A stretch of 64,000 nucleotides of DNA from Comamonas sp. KCTC 72670 (lineage in GTDB: Bacteria; Myxococcota; Myxococcia; Myxococcales; Myxococcaceae), in contig BNCN01000006.1 in the NCBI GenBank assembly GCA_014656495.1, positions 539,380 through 603,379 of the forward strand, read 5' to 3'. The notes below the pieces were generated by a model. The model was given only the letters and a program-made list of their open reading frames with translations. It was not told where the DNA came from and ran no database searches. Made by a program: the position numbers and the translations under genes. This document shows positions 37,118-49,109 of this stretch, in pieces (position 1 is the first letter of the stretch; every line of letters starts with the position of its first letter).

Positions 37118-37927
37118 GTGAACGAGCGGATTGGCCTCATCGCGGGCAACGGCCGGCTCCCCTTTCTCTTCGCGCGCGCGGCGCGCCAGAAGGGACTGGA
37201 AGTCGTCGTCGTGGCCCACCGGGGAGAGACGGACCCGGCGTTGGCGTCGGAGGTGGACCGCCTGACGTGGGTGCGCGTCGGGCAGGTGGACCGCATCCAG
37301 AAGGCCTTCCGCGAAGCCGGCGTGAAGCAGGCGGCCATGGCCGGTGGTATCGGCCGGGTGCGCGCGTTGGCGGAGGCGCGGCCGGACCTGGGCGCGGTGC
37401 GCATCATCTCCAAGCTGCGCAGCTTCCGGGATGACGCGCTGCTGCGCGCGGTGGCCGCGGACTTCGAGTCACGCGGCGTCACCATCATCGCCCCCACGGA
37501 TTTCCTGGGGGAGGTGCTGTGCCCGGAGGGCCACCTCGCGGGGCCTCGGCTGCACCCGGCGCAGGAGAAGGACGTCGCCCTGGGCCGTGAAGTCGCGGTG
37601 CTGCTGGGGCAGGCGGACGTCGGGCAGACGGTGGTGGTGCACAACGGCCACGTGCTCGCGCTGGAGGCCGTGGAGGGCACGGACGAGGCCATCCGCCGTG
37701 GCGGCAGGCTCGGTGGCAACGTGGGCGCGGTCGTCGTGAAGCGGTGCAAGCCGCAGCAGGACCTGCGCTTCGACCTGCCCGCCGTGGGGCCGCGCACCCT
37801 GGACGTCATGCAGGAGGTCGGCGCGCGCGTGCTGGCGCTCGAGGTGGGGCGCACGGTGCTGCTGGACGCCCCGGCGCTCTTCGCGGGCGCCGAGGCCGCG
37901 GGCATCACCATCGTCGGCGTGCCCTGA
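37118..37927 (+). CDS. lpxI: UDP-2,3-diacylglucosamine pyrophosphatase LpxI (DUF1009)
   Basis: A 269-residue enzyme of the LpxI family, which makes lipid X from UDP-diacylglucosamine. The N-terminus IGLIAGNGRLPFLFARAARQKG and C-terminal half (GTDEAIRRGG...KRCKPQQDLRFDLPAVGPRTL) are diagnostic. LpxI replaces LpxH, the unrelated enzyme of enterobacteria. The GTG start at 37118 lies four bases after lpxA. An intrinsic terminator follows the stop directly. Confidence 0.94.
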   Translation: MNERIGLIAGNGRLPFLFARAARQKGLEVVVVAHRGETDPALASEVDRLTWVRVGQVDRIQKAFREAGVKQAAMAGGIGRVRALAEARPDLGAVRIISKLRSFRDDALLRAVAADFESRGVTIIAPTDFLGEVLCPEGHLAGPRLHPAQEKDVALGREVAVLLGQADVGQTVVVHNGHVLALEAVEGTDEAIRRGGRLGGNVGAVVVKRCKPQQDLRFDLPAVGPRTLDVMQEVGARVLALEVGRTVLLDAPALFAGAEAAGITIVGVP

Positions 37928-37928
37928 G

Positions 37929-37952
37929 CCCCGGCGCCTTGCCGCGCTGGGG
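37929..37952 (+). terminator. Intrinsic terminator of the lpxD-fabZ-lpxA-lpxI operon
   Basis: A 9-bp stem (37929-37937 with 37944-37952, one G-U) over a 6-base loop, followed by TTT. It starts two bases after the lpxI stop and abuts the stop of the convergent lipoprotein gene. Confidence 0.7.
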
Positions 37953-37953
37953 T

Positions 37954-38733
37954 TTAGAAGCAGCGCGCGCGCGCGCTCACGCCGGTCTGGTTCGACCCGC
38001 CGCCGAGGTACCATGAGCCCCCTTGCTGGAACGTGCGGACGTACTCGCCCCCGCCCTCGAACTTGCCCCGGACGAACGTCAGGGCGCAGGAGCGGGCCGT
38101 GGTGCCCCCCATGGCCGTAGCCGAGCTGCCCTGGCTCCAGGTGTACTCCGGGCTGTACGTGTTGCCCGCGCCCAGGTCGATGCAGCGCGCCCGTGCCCGC
38201 ACGCCGCTCTGGCTGGAGTTGCCCGTCATGTACCAGCTCCCGGCCGTCTCATAGACGTGGACCCATTCTCCGGTGCCGTGGAACTTGCCCGCGACGCCCG
38301 TCAGGTAACACACGCGGTTGGCCGAGGAGCCCAGGTAGGTGGGGTAGCTCGACGACTGGCTCCACGTGTACTCGCTCCCCGTGTCCGCGACGTTGATGCA
38401 GCCCGCGGCGCCGTTGATGCCGGTCTGCCCCGAGGCGCCGCCGAGATACCACGAGCCACCCGTCTGGAAGATGTCGACGCGCTCGCCGCCGCCCTCGAAG
38501 TTTCCACCGACGCGCATCAGGTAGCAGGTCCGGTTCACCGTCGTGCCCATGGGCGTGGCGATGTTCCCCTGCGACCACGTGTACATGTTGGCCGTGGTCA
38601 GCTCCTGGCCCCGCGTCGTGAGGTCCTGCGCGGCGGGCGGCTCGGCGGAGACGTCCATCAGGTCCTCGGGACCGCAGCCCCAGAGGACGGCGGGCATGGA
38701 CAGGGCAATCAGTGCGTAGCGCAGCTTCGACAT
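37954..38733 (-). CDS. Lipoprotein with three tandem repeat modules, function unknown
   Basis: A 259-residue lipoprotein: signal with lipobox LWGC near residue 20, a short polar stretch, then three repeats of about 70 residues. Each repeat runs YTWSQ..., then a C-x-L/M-x-x-V-x-G-x-F segment, then a GSWY(L/M)xGxSxQ(T/S)G(I/V) segment ending in a Cys. The two Cys per repeat may pair. The third repeat is closest to the first in its GKFEGGGE and GGSWYLGG parts. Nothing catalytic is seen; the Trp/Tyr/Gly pattern suggests a beta-rich binding or adhesive surface protein. It is read toward lpxI and away from the kinase gene. Confidence 0.8.
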   Translation of the reverse strand: MSKLRYALIALSMPAVLWGCGPEDLMDVSAEPPAAQDLTTRGQELTTANMYTWSQGNIATPMGTTVNRTCYLMRVGGNFEGGGERVDIFQTGGSWYLGGASGQTGINGAAGCINVADTGSEYTWSQSSSYPTYLGSSANRVCYLTGVAGKFHGTGEWVHVYETAGSWYMTGNSSQSGVRARARCIDLGAGNTYSPEYTWSQGSSATAMGGTTARSCALTFVRGKFEGGGEYVRTFQQGGSWYLGGGSNQTGVSARARCF

Positions 38734-38915
38734 GGTGGGGGTTTCCCTTGGTGTGAGGTGTTGAGGCGGCGCGGCGCGTGGGGCCAACCGCCCCTCCGGC
38801 GTCCGTGCCGTGGCGCTGCTTGAGCAAGGCGTGTGCCGCCCCGCGCGGCGCCGTGCGTCCCTCGGGCCGCCCTCTGGGCGCGTGCCCGGAGCCCGCGAGC
38901 TGGCACCGATTCGAG

Positions 38916-38952
38916 TGGCACGGTGGCACAGGCTTCGGTGTGCCACCGTGCC
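38916..38952. promoter_or_regulatory. Operator-like 13-base palindrome upstream of the kinase gene
   Basis: GGCACGGTGGCAC (38917-38929) and its exact complement (38940-38952) flank 10 bases. The left arm includes two direct TGGCAC repeats (38916 and 38924), with a third at 38901. A TAGGCT -10 box at 38971-38976 stands six bases before the kinase ATG, and the palindrome's right arm covers the -35 area, where no TTGACA is found. Confidence 0.6.
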
Positions 38953-38982
38953 GCGGTTGTATGCGTTTGATAGGCTTTGGGC

Positions 38983-42201
<3,219 letters not shown>

Positions 42202-42213
<12 letters not shown>

Positions 42214-43320
42214 GGGCTGCTCCACGCCCGTCGCGAAGCGCGCTCCCGGGCTCCACTGCGGCGCTGGCCCACAGGCGGGCAGCGTGAGGCCGTTTCGGAT
42301 GGGGGCCTTGCCGCGCCGGTTCTCCAGGTTGAGGCACTCCGCGCCCCGAGGGCTCCACAGCGCCTCCAGGTAGCGCAGCTCCCGCAGGTCGCTGTTGCTG
42401 TCGCGCCCGAAGCCATGCGCGTCGCGCCGGAGAAACTCCGTGCCGCTGACGGTGTACGTGCTCAGGTCGCCCTGGCCCACGAAGTACGCGGCGCGCTTGG
42501 CTTGGAGGCAGGCGCCATACACGAACTCCCGGTCCGGGTCGGCGGTGCGCGTGTCGGGCGTCCAGGGCTGATAGCCCCAGGCCATGCAGGCGCCAATCGC
42601 CCCGGACTCGCAGGCCACGGTGAGGGATGCCGCATGGTGCGTCATCGCGGCGTTGAGCCCGTCAATGGGGCGCTGTGGAAGGATGACGGAGGCGGTGTCC
42701 CGGCCCTCCGGTGACTGACACTGCCGCTGCCAGCCCGTGTGGGTCGCGGGCCGGTAGCGAACGACCAGGCGGTTGTCCGACACGGGCTCGAGCGACAATT
42801 CGTAGAGCAGGTCCTCCAGCGTACCGCCCAGGTCCACCGGGAGCCTGAACCCGAACACCAGCCGCGACATCGCCGCGCCCCGCAGCTTCCTGACGGCGTC
42901 CCCCGTGCGCACCGCGACGTAGAAGTCGCCGATGTTGCCCTCCATGGACTCCAGCGTGGGCGGCGCCTCGCCGGCGGGCGTGGCGGGATTCCGGAGGTGC
43001 AGGGGCAGCAGCAGCATCCGGTCTCTCTGGTACATGGAGCGCACGCGGAGCGCCGCGCCCTCGGGCGTAGTGACGAAGCCCTCCAGGCACGCCACGGGCG
43101 TCTTTTCGTGCAGGAAGCAGTAGTTGTGTCCCTCTGCGATGTAGATGCCCAGGCCGTTCGGGTCGGGGTCGCACTGTCCCGTCGGACAGCTCCCTGCGCC
43201 GGACGGGGCGTCGGGACGGGCGCCATGGGGGGGCTTGGCGCCCGCGATGGGGAGTTGGCAGCCCGGGGTGGCGGCCAGCAGCAGCAGGCCCGTGAGCCAT
43301 GCGGAAAAGGTGTTGCGCAA
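42202..43320 (-). CDS. ADYC-type lipoprotein, function unknown
   Basis: A 372-residue predicted lipoprotein. The start is TTG 43320, with AGGAG six bases upstream. The signal segment ends near TPGC (about residue 24), a weak lipobox. The region GACLQAKRAAYFVGQGDLSTYTV to GTEFLRRDAHGFG matches the ADYC family found mainly in myxobacteria, with the ADYC core here read as AAYF. Other Cys residues (in SCPTGQCDPD, CFLHEK and ACLEG) suggest disulfides outside the cytoplasm. It is convergent with the kinase, whose last 12 bases it overlaps, and divergent from the FHA activator. Confidence 0.75.
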
Positions 43321-43436
43321 AGGGTGCTCCTCGACGTGATGGCGTCTACCTGGGTTCAGGGGCCCGCCATAGCCAGTGTCATGCCAGCATGGTCCACGCC
43401 GGTTGACGACGGGCGCGCCAGTGATGGAGGCCGGTG

Positions 43437-43487
43437 TGGCACGGCCCGCTGGCACAGTGCGGTGTGTCGGCGGCACACGGGTAGGAT
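43437..43487 (+). promoter_or_regulatory. Promoter/operator region of the FHA activator gene
   Basis: TGGCACGG (43437-43444) and TGGCACAG (43450-43457) are followed by CGGTGTG (43460-43466), the same elements in the same order as upstream of the kinase gene. A TAGGAT -10 box at 43482-43487 stands eight bases before the ATG; no good -35 is seen, so an activator is likely needed. Confidence 0.5.
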
Positions 43488-43495
43488 GCGGACAC

Positions 43496-44860
43496 ATGGA
43501 ACACGACCGGTCGACCTTGCAGCCGAGCGACGCCCTGGGGCGAGCGGCGGACTCCAGCGATGCCCCGGTGCCGGGCCTGCTGCGCGTGCTGTGCGCGGGC
43601 CGCGCGATGGCCGTGGGCCTGCCGCTGGAGGGTGAACTGCTGTTGGGGCGGGGGGCCGAGGCGTTGGGGGCGGACCAGGACCCGCGGATGTCGCGCAGCC
43701 ACGCGCGGGTGCGGACGGACGGCCGCCGCTTCTGGGTCACCGACCAGGGCAGTCAGAATGGCACGTTCGTGGATGGGGTACCCCTGCCGGCCGGTACGCC
43801 CCACGAGGCCCAGCGAGTCATCCGCATGGGAGACTCGCTCTTCATCCCCTGTGCGGACGTCGGGCCGGTGGCCCGTCGCGGCGTCGTGCTGGCGCGCGAC
43901 TTCGTGCGGGGGCCCGCCATGCAGCAGTTGCTGGACCGGGTCGAGCGTTCGGCGGGACACGGCTTCACGCTTCACATCCACGGCGAAAGCGGCACCGGCA
44001 AGGAGGGCGTGGCCCGCGCGTTCCATGAGCGTGGCCCGCGCGCGTCGGGCCCCTTCGTGGCCGTCAACTGCGCGGCCATTCCGCAGGGGCTCGCCGAGCG
44101 GCTCCTCTTTGGCGCCCGGCGCGGTGCCTTCTCCGGCGCGGACGACGCGGAGGGCTACCTACAGGCCGCGGATGGGGGGACGCTGTTCCTCGACGAGGTG
44201 GCCGAGCTGGAGCTGGGCGTGCAGGCCAAGCTGCTGCGCGCGCTGGAGACGCGGGAGGTCCTCCCGCTGGGGAGCTCCAAGCCGCGAAAGGTGGACCTCC
44301 GGGTGTGCTCCGCCGGAAACAAGGACCTGCGCGCGCAGGTGGCCAGCGGCCGGATGCGCGAGGACCTCTACTTCCGCCTGGGCCGACCGGAGGTGGGCTT
44401 GCCGCCGCTGCGCCGCCGTCCCGAGGAGCTGCCGTTCCTGGTGGAGCGCTTCGTCGAAGAACTGGGGGCCCACCTGTCGGTGCATGTGAGCTTGCACGAG
44501 GCCTGCTTGCTGCGGGCCTGGCCTGGCAACGTGCGAGAGCTCCGCGTGGAGGTTCGCAGTGCGGTCCAGGAAGCGCTGCTCCACGAAGCGGCACGCATCG
44601 AGTCCAGGCACCTCGGCCCCAACGCGGGCGCGGTGTTTGGCCCGCCACCCGCGGCGCCCAGCGCGGTGGCCCCGTCCACCACCGAACAGGCTCCGCCTCG
44701 GGGCAAGCCGCTGGACGAGGCCGAGCGGTCCCGGCTGGAGGCCGCGCTTCGGGCGAACCAGGGCAACGTGGCTGCCACGGCCCGGGCGTTGGGGCTGCAC
44801 CGGACCCAGCTGCGGCGTCTCCTGGAGCGTCACGGCCTGGCAGGTAGCGGGGAGGGGTAA
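43496..44860 (+). CDS. FHA-domain AAA+ enhancer-binding protein (sigma54 activator family)
   Basis: A 454-residue regulator. An N-terminal FHA domain (about 28-125; GRG, MSRSHARV, GSQNGTFVDG) binds phosphothreonine. The AAA+ domain (about 135-365) has Walker A GESGTGKE (G163-E170) and Walker B GGTLFLDEV. A C-terminal Fis-type helix-turn-helix (about 410-450) binds DNA. The sigma54 contact loop reads GAFSGA (210-215) instead of GAFTGA. The FHA domain suggests control by a Ser/Thr kinase, and one lies 1.3 kb upstream with a related promoter. ATG 43496 is the first sensible start. Confidence 0.92.
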   Translation: MEHDRSTLQPSDALGRAADSSDAPVPGLLRVLCAGRAMAVGLPLEGELLLGRGAEALGADQDPRMSRSHARVRTDGRRFWVTDQGSQNGTFVDGVPLPAGTPHEAQRVIRMGDSLFIPCADVGPVARRGVVLARDFVRGPAMQQLLDRVERSAGHGFTLHIHGESGTGKEGVARAFHERGPRASGPFVAVNCAAIPQGLAERLLFGARRGAFSGADDAEGYLQAADGGTLFLDEVAELELGVQAKLLRALETREVLPLGSSKPRKVDLRVCSAGNKDLRAQVASGRMREDLYFRLGRPEVGLPPLRRRPEELPFLVERFVEELGAHLSVHVSLHEACLLRAWPGNVRELRVEVRSAVQEALLHEAARIESRHLGPNAGAVFGPPPAAPSAVAPSTTEQAPPRGKPLDEAERSRLEAALRANQGNVAATARALGLHRTQLRRLLERHGLAGSGEG

Positions 44861-44879
44861 CGGGGGGCGGTTGCCCCGT
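44860..44879 (+). terminator. Hairpin after the FHA activator gene
   Basis: ACGGGG (44860-44865) pairs with CCCCGT (44874-44879) directly after the stop codon, in a G/C-rich context. Confidence 0.4.
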
Positions 44880-45025
44880 CCCCCTGACTGGCCGTCCCCG
44901 AGGCCAGGGGCGATTGAATACCGTCGCACCTCCAACGTCCCCTTCGGGGAGCGTTTCCCTGCACGGCGCCTCGTCCTACCCTCGCGGAGGAACCTGCCAA
45001 CCACGCCCAAGGCCTACACCGCGCC

Positions 45026-46048
45026 ATGACTGCCCGCCTGCTGCTTGCCACCCTGGTCCTGTGCTCCTCGACGTCCGCGCTGGCGGAGGCCATCCGCGTC
45101 TCCCTGGAAGGGCGCGCCGTGCTGGGCGAGAAGCTCCCGGCGCTGCTCGTCCACATCGAGGAGCCCATCGCGGGCTTCGAAGTGAAGCTGAAGCGCAGTG
45201 ACGGCGAGACGGTGGAGGTGAAGGGCGGCGGCAATCCGGGCATCACCCGCCGCGTCGAGCTGGCGCAGCCCGAAGGCCGCTTCCGCTACGAGGGAGCGCT
45301 CACGGTGCGCTTCCCGAACGCGGAATCGGGCGAGATGCCGCTGTCTTTCGACACGGAGCTGTACGGCCCGCTGAAGGTGGAGGTGCGCCGGGAGGACGTG
45401 GACGTGGCGGCGCGCCGGATGCGCTTCGTCCTCAACCGCCCGGCGAAGCGCGCGGAGCTGACGGTGTTGATGGACACCGGGAAGAAGGCCTTCGAGGGCG
45501 AGGTGCCGTTCAAGGGCGAGGCGGCGGGCACGCCCCTGGAGCTGACGTGGCCAGCGGAGGAGGGGCGGGTGATGAAGATCTCCCTCCGGGCGTTCGACAC
45601 GGCGGAGTTCTACACGGGCGTCGACCTGTTTCCGTGGCAGGTGGACATTCCGCACGAGGAGGTGAACTTCGCCTCGGGCCGCGCGGACATCCCGGCGTCG
45701 GAGCGGGGCAAGCTGGACAAGAGCCACGCGCTCATCGCGGAAGCATTGGCGAAGTATGGCCGCTTCGCCTCGCTGCGGCTCTACGTGATTGGCCACACGG
45801 ACACCGTGGGAGCGGCGGCGGAGAACCAGGACTTGTCGTTGCGGCGGGCGAAGAGCCTGGCCGCGTATTTCCGGAAGAAGGGCCTGCGAGTGCCTGTCTT
45901 CTACGAAGGGCTGGGAGAAGCGGCCCCGGCTGTCGTGACGCCGGACGAGACGGCGGAGGCGGCCAACCGCCGGGCGGAATACATCATCGCGGTGGAGGAC
46001 CCGGTGCTGCAGCACGCGCCGCGTCCCACGCGGTGGCGGAAGTTGTAG
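45026..46048 (+). CDS. OmpA-family protein (peptidoglycan-associated)
   Basis: A 340-residue exported protein: signal peptide 1-20 (ending ALAEA), a beta-rich middle of unknown family (about 25-205), then a C-terminal OmpA-like domain (about 215-325) with IGHTDTVGAAAENQDLSLRRA and NRRAEYI, which contacts peptidoglycan. The usual N-terminal OmpA barrel is not evident, so this may be periplasmic rather than a barrel protein. A small lipoprotein gene follows after 29 bases. Confidence 0.85.
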   Translation: MTARLLLATLVLCSSTSALAEAIRVSLEGRAVLGEKLPALLVHIEEPIAGFEVKLKRSDGETVEVKGGGNPGITRRVELAQPEGRFRYEGALTVRFPNAESGEMPLSFDTELYGPLKVEVRREDVDVAARRMRFVLNRPAKRAELTVLMDTGKKAFEGEVPFKGEAAGTPLELTWPAEEGRVMKISLRAFDTAEFYTGVDLFPWQVDIPHEEVNFASGRADIPASERGKLDKSHALIAEALAKYGRFASLRLYVIGHTDTVGAAAENQDLSLRRAKSLAAYFRKKGLRVPVFYEGLGEAAPAVVTPDETAEAANRRAEYIIAVEDPVLQHAPRPTRWRKL

Positions 46049-46077
46049 CGCGGTCACCGACGGAGAAAAGAGGACGC

Positions 46078-46545
46078 ATGGACCGAATCCACCGGAAGGT
46101 GTGGGTGTTGCTCGGGTTGGGCGTGCTGGGGAGCACGGGCTGCGCGCATCAGGCGCCGCTCGCGGTGCGGCAGGGCGTGGAGGCGGAGAAGTGCGAGCTC
46201 GTCCACCGGCTCATGAAGGAGCCCGTGCCGTCGCAGGTGGTCCAGCAGGTCGCCGCGACGGGCCGTGACGAGCCCGCGCCCGTGGTGGTGTACGTCCGCA
46301 GGCCGGAGCAGGCCATGCTGGAGCGCTTCTTCAGCGGCGACGCGCCGAGCTGCGGCGACGCCACCTTCAAGGTGGTGCAGGAGAACGTGCTCGACGCCGT
46401 GGTGGTGTACCTGCAGGAGGTCCAGGACGGCTACGCCTACGACGCGCGCCGCGCCAGCCACGACGAGCTGTCCCTGGAGGGCAAGCCGCAGGGCATGTTG
46501 AAGCGCCGCGGCCCCGAATGGGTCGCCGTCCCCGGGCCTACTTGA
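46078..46545 (+). CDS. Small lipoprotein, function unknown
   Basis: A 155-residue lipoprotein. The signal has lipobox GSTGC near residue 22. The mature part has two further Cys (CELVH, SCGD) and alternating hydrophobic segments (VVVYVRRPEQ, VLDAVVVYLQEV) but no recognised domain. ATG 46078 has GAGGA upstream. Its last eight bases overlap the end of the convergent marC gene. Confidence 0.72.
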   Translation: MDRIHRKVWVLLGLGVLGSTGCAHQAPLAVRQGVEAEKCELVHRLMKEPVPSQVVQQVAATGRDEPAPVVVYVRRPEQAMLERFFSGDAPSCGDATFKVVQENVLDAVVVYLQEVQDGYAYDARRASHDELSLEGKPQGMLKRRGPEWVAVPGPT

Positions 46546-47164
46546 GCAGCTCCTTGGCGCCGTCCGCGATGAACTGCACGGCGATGGCGGCCAGGATGAG
46601 CCCCATCACCCGCTCGACGATGGCGACGCCGGACTGACGCAGCACGCGCTGGATGAGGCCGGAGGCGCGGAGGATGAAGTAGCTGGACACGAAGGTCAGC
46701 ACGACGGCGGCCAGCACCGGCAGGGCGGACACGAGCGTGTCGCCCTTGGCCATCAGCACCATGGCGGTGGCGATGGCGCCCGGCCCCGCGAGCAACGGAA
46801 TGGCCAGCGGGACAATGGCCACGTCTTCCTTCACCACGCCCTCTTGCTCCTCGGAAGGCGTGGTGCGCGTCTCGGACGGACGGGCCCGGAGCATGTCCAG
46901 CGCGGTGATGAGCAGCAGGATGCCGCCGGCCACCCGGAAGGCGCCCAGCGATACGCCGAACACCTTGAAGATGACGCCGCCGAAGAGGGCGAAGAACAGC
47001 ATCATCCCGCACGCCACCAGGCAGGCGCGCATCGCGGTGCGGCGCACCTTCTCCTGGGTGTCACCCGCCGTCATCGCCAGGAACAGCGGGACGACGCCAA
47101 TGGGGTCCACCACGAAGAAGATGGCGGACAGCGAGACGAGGAACAGCGACAGGTATTCCGACAT
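46538..47164 (-). CDS. MarC family membrane protein
   Basis: A 208-residue inner-membrane protein with six transmembrane helices (about 5-28, 42-65, 70-90, 115-135, 148-168 and 180-203), the family's usual size and shape. The DPIGVVPLF element near residue 20 and the internal PLLAGPGAIA element near 125 are typical. The function of MarC is not settled; it was once linked to multidrug resistance. It is the last gene of the minus-strand lpxB - mannosyltransferase - marC row. Confidence 0.9.
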   Translation of the reverse strand: MSEYLSLFLVSLSAIFFVVDPIGVVPLFLAMTAGDTQEKVRRTAMRACLVACGMMLFFALFGGVIFKVFGVSLGAFRVAGGILLLITALDMLRARPSETRTTPSEEQEGVVKEDVAIVPLAIPLLAGPGAIATAMVLMAKGDTLVSALPVLAAVVLTFVSSYFILRASGLIQRVLRQSGVAIVERVMGLILAAIAVQFIADGAKELLK

Positions 47165-47176
47165 GGCGGAGCGGGC

Positions 47177-47881
47177 CTACACCGTCAGCCGCAGCTTCCA
47201 CACCATGGTGAGAGCCTCGGCGAAGATTTTCTTGCTCATCTTCGAGTGGCCCACGCGCCGGTCCTCGAAGACGATGGGGACCTCTCGCACGGTGAAGCCC
47301 TGGCGCAGCGTGCGGTAGGTCAGCTCGATTTGGAACGCGTAGCCGGTGCTCTTCACCGCGTCCAGGTCGATGGCCTCCAGCACCCGGCGGTGGAAGCACT
47401 TGAAGCCGCCGGTGAGGTCCTGGATGCCCACGCCCAGAATCGAACGGGCGTAGAGGCTGCCGCCGCGGCTGATGATTTGCCGGCCCACGCCCCAGTTCAC
47501 CGTGCCGCCGCCGGTGACGTAGCGCGAGCCCAGCACCAGGTCCGCGCCGGCCTCGGCCGCGTCCAGGATGCCGGGCAGGTAGCGCGGGTCATGGCTGAAG
47601 TCCGCGTCCATCTCCAGGATGTACGTGTACTGCTCGGCCAGCGCCCAGCGGAAGGCGGCGAGGTACGCACGGCCCAGGCCCTCCTTCTTCTCGCGGTGCA
47701 GCACGCGCACGCGCGAGTCCGCCTGGGCGAGCCCGTCCGCGAGCTGCCCCGTGCCATCGGGCGAGTTGTCGTCGACGATGAGGATGTCGACCCGAGGGTC
47801 GGCCGCCAGCACCGCCTGGACGATGGCCTCGATGTTTTCCCGCTCGTTGTACGTGGGGATGCAGACCAGGGCAGGGTTCAT
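47177..47881 (-). CDS. Polyprenol-phosphate mannosyltransferase-like family 2 glycosyltransferase
   Basis: A 234-residue GT2 enzyme with no membrane domain. The N-terminus (CIPTYNERENIEAIVQAVL) and DILIVDDNSPDGTG (acidic metal site) match dolichol/polyprenol phosphate mannose synthases; EMDADFSHDP is the DxD-type motif, and GGFKCFHRRVLEAI follows. It would transfer a sugar from GDP-mannose (or a similar donor) to polyprenyl phosphate. It lies 17 bases after lpxB, which suggests a role in modifying LPS or cell-surface glycans. Confidence 0.88.
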   Translation of the reverse strand: MNPALVCIPTYNERENIEAIVQAVLAADPRVDILIVDDNSPDGTGQLADGLAQADSRVRVLHREKKEGLGRAYLAAFRWALAEQYTYILEMDADFSHDPRYLPGILDAAEAGADLVLGSRYVTGGGTVNWGVGRQIISRGGSLYARSILGVGIQDLTGGFKCFHRRVLEAIDLDAVKSTGYAFQIELTYRTLRQGFTVREVPIVFEDRRVGHSKMSKKIFAEALTMVWKLRLTV

Positions 47882-47898
47882 GACCCGGCCGACATACC

Positions 47899-49065
47899 CT
47901 AAACGCGGCCTGGGGGCAGCAGCTCCAGCACGGACTCCGCCGCTCGGGCCGCCGCGCCCGTCTCTCCCAGCCGGCCCCGCATCTCCGCCAGCCCCTGGAG
48001 CATCTCCTCCCGGGGCGCCCCCGGTATCCAGACGCGGCGGACCTCCTCGGCGATGCGCTCGGGCGACATGTCGTCCTGGAGCAGCTCGGGGACGACCTTC
48101 CGGCCCGCCAGCAGGTTGATGAGCGACACAAAGGCCACCTTCAGCATCAGCCGGCCCACCCAGTAGGTGATGCGCGAAACACGGTAGACGACCACCAGTG
48201 GACGCTGCATCAACCCGGCTTCCAGTACGGCGGTACCGGAAGCCACCACCGCGGCGTCGCTGGCGCCCACGACCTCGGGGGCCCGGCCTTCCACCAGGAT
48301 GGGCGTCACGCCGCTGCCCTCGAAGCGGGACGTCACCTCCGTCCGGTCGATGGTGGGCGCCACGGGGACCACGACCTGCAGGCCGGGCCGCTCGGAGGCC
48401 AGCCGCTTCGCGGCCTCGACCATGTCGGGCAGCAGCCGTCGGATTTCGCTCATCCGGCTGCCCGGAAGGAGCGCCAGGGTGGGGGCGTCCTTCGCCAGCC
48501 CCAGCCGCTCACGGAAGGCGGCGGCGGTGTCCGGCGCGGGCATCTGCTCCACCACGGGGCTGCCCACGTAGCGGGCGCTGACCCCGGCCTCCCGGTAGAA
48601 CGCCTCCTCGAACGGGAGGATGCAGAGCATCCGGTCCACCAACCGTTTGATGGTACGCACCCGTCCCCGGCGCCAGGCCCAGATCATCGGTGAGACGTAG
48701 TAGGCGACAGGCACACCGAGCGCCTTGAGCTTCTTGGCCAGCCGCAGGTTGAAGTCCGGGATGTCCACCAGGATGGCCACGTCGGGCTTCCGGTCGGCGG
48801 CGGCCTCGGCCAGCCCCTTCAGGATTTGAAGGATGCGGGGAATCCGGGGCAGCACCTCGGTGATGCCCATGACGGACACCTCCCGGGCGTCGAAGAGCAG
48901 CTCCACTCCCTGGCTGGCCAGGCGGGCGCCCCCCATCCCGAAGAAGGTGAGGTCGGGACGGCGGGCGCGAAGGGCGGCGACGAGCTCGGAGGCGTGGGTA
49001 TCGCCTGACGCCTCACCGGCGACCACGAGGATGCGGGGGGGATTCGTCATGAGAGGGGCGCGCAT
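47899..49065 (-). CDS. lpxB: Lipid-A-disaccharide synthase LpxB
   Basis: A 388-residue GT19 glycosyltransferase joining UDP-2,3-diacylglucosamine to lipid X. Diagnostic parts are VVAGEASGDTHA near the N-terminus, DIPDFNLRLAKKLKA, YYVSPMIWAWRRGRV, and ALLPGSRMSEI in the second half. The start is ATG 49065; ATG 49050 (MTNPPRILVV) is the alternative and matches the family's start better. It is divergent from the regulator gene at 49110 across only 44 bases. Confidence 0.95.
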   Translation of the reverse strand: MRAPLMTNPPRILVVAGEASGDTHASELVAALRARRPDLTFFGMGGARLASQGVELLFDAREVSVMGITEVLPRIPRILQILKGLAEAAADRKPDVAILVDIPDFNLRLAKKLKALGVPVAYYVSPMIWAWRRGRVRTIKRLVDRMLCILPFEEAFYREAGVSARYVGSPVVEQMPAPDTAAAFRERLGLAKDAPTLALLPGSRMSEIRRLLPDMVEAAKRLASERPGLQVVVPVAPTIDRTEVTSRFEGSGVTPILVEGRAPEVVGASDAAVVASGTAVLEAGLMQRPLVVVYRVSRITYWVGRLMLKVAFVSLINLLAGRKVVPELLQDDMSPERIAEEVRRVWIPGAPREEMLQGLAEMRGRLGETGAAARAAESVLELLPPGRV

Positions 49066-49109
49066 CGTACCTGATGCGGGAGCGGGTGAAGGTGTAGACT
49101 GCGGCCCCC

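Noticed and set aside
38901..38935. Sigma54 promoter at the TGGCAC repeats before the kinase gene
   Set aside because: TGGCAC resembles a -24 box, but no TTGC-type -12 box lies at the right distance after any of the repeats; the same holds at 43437.
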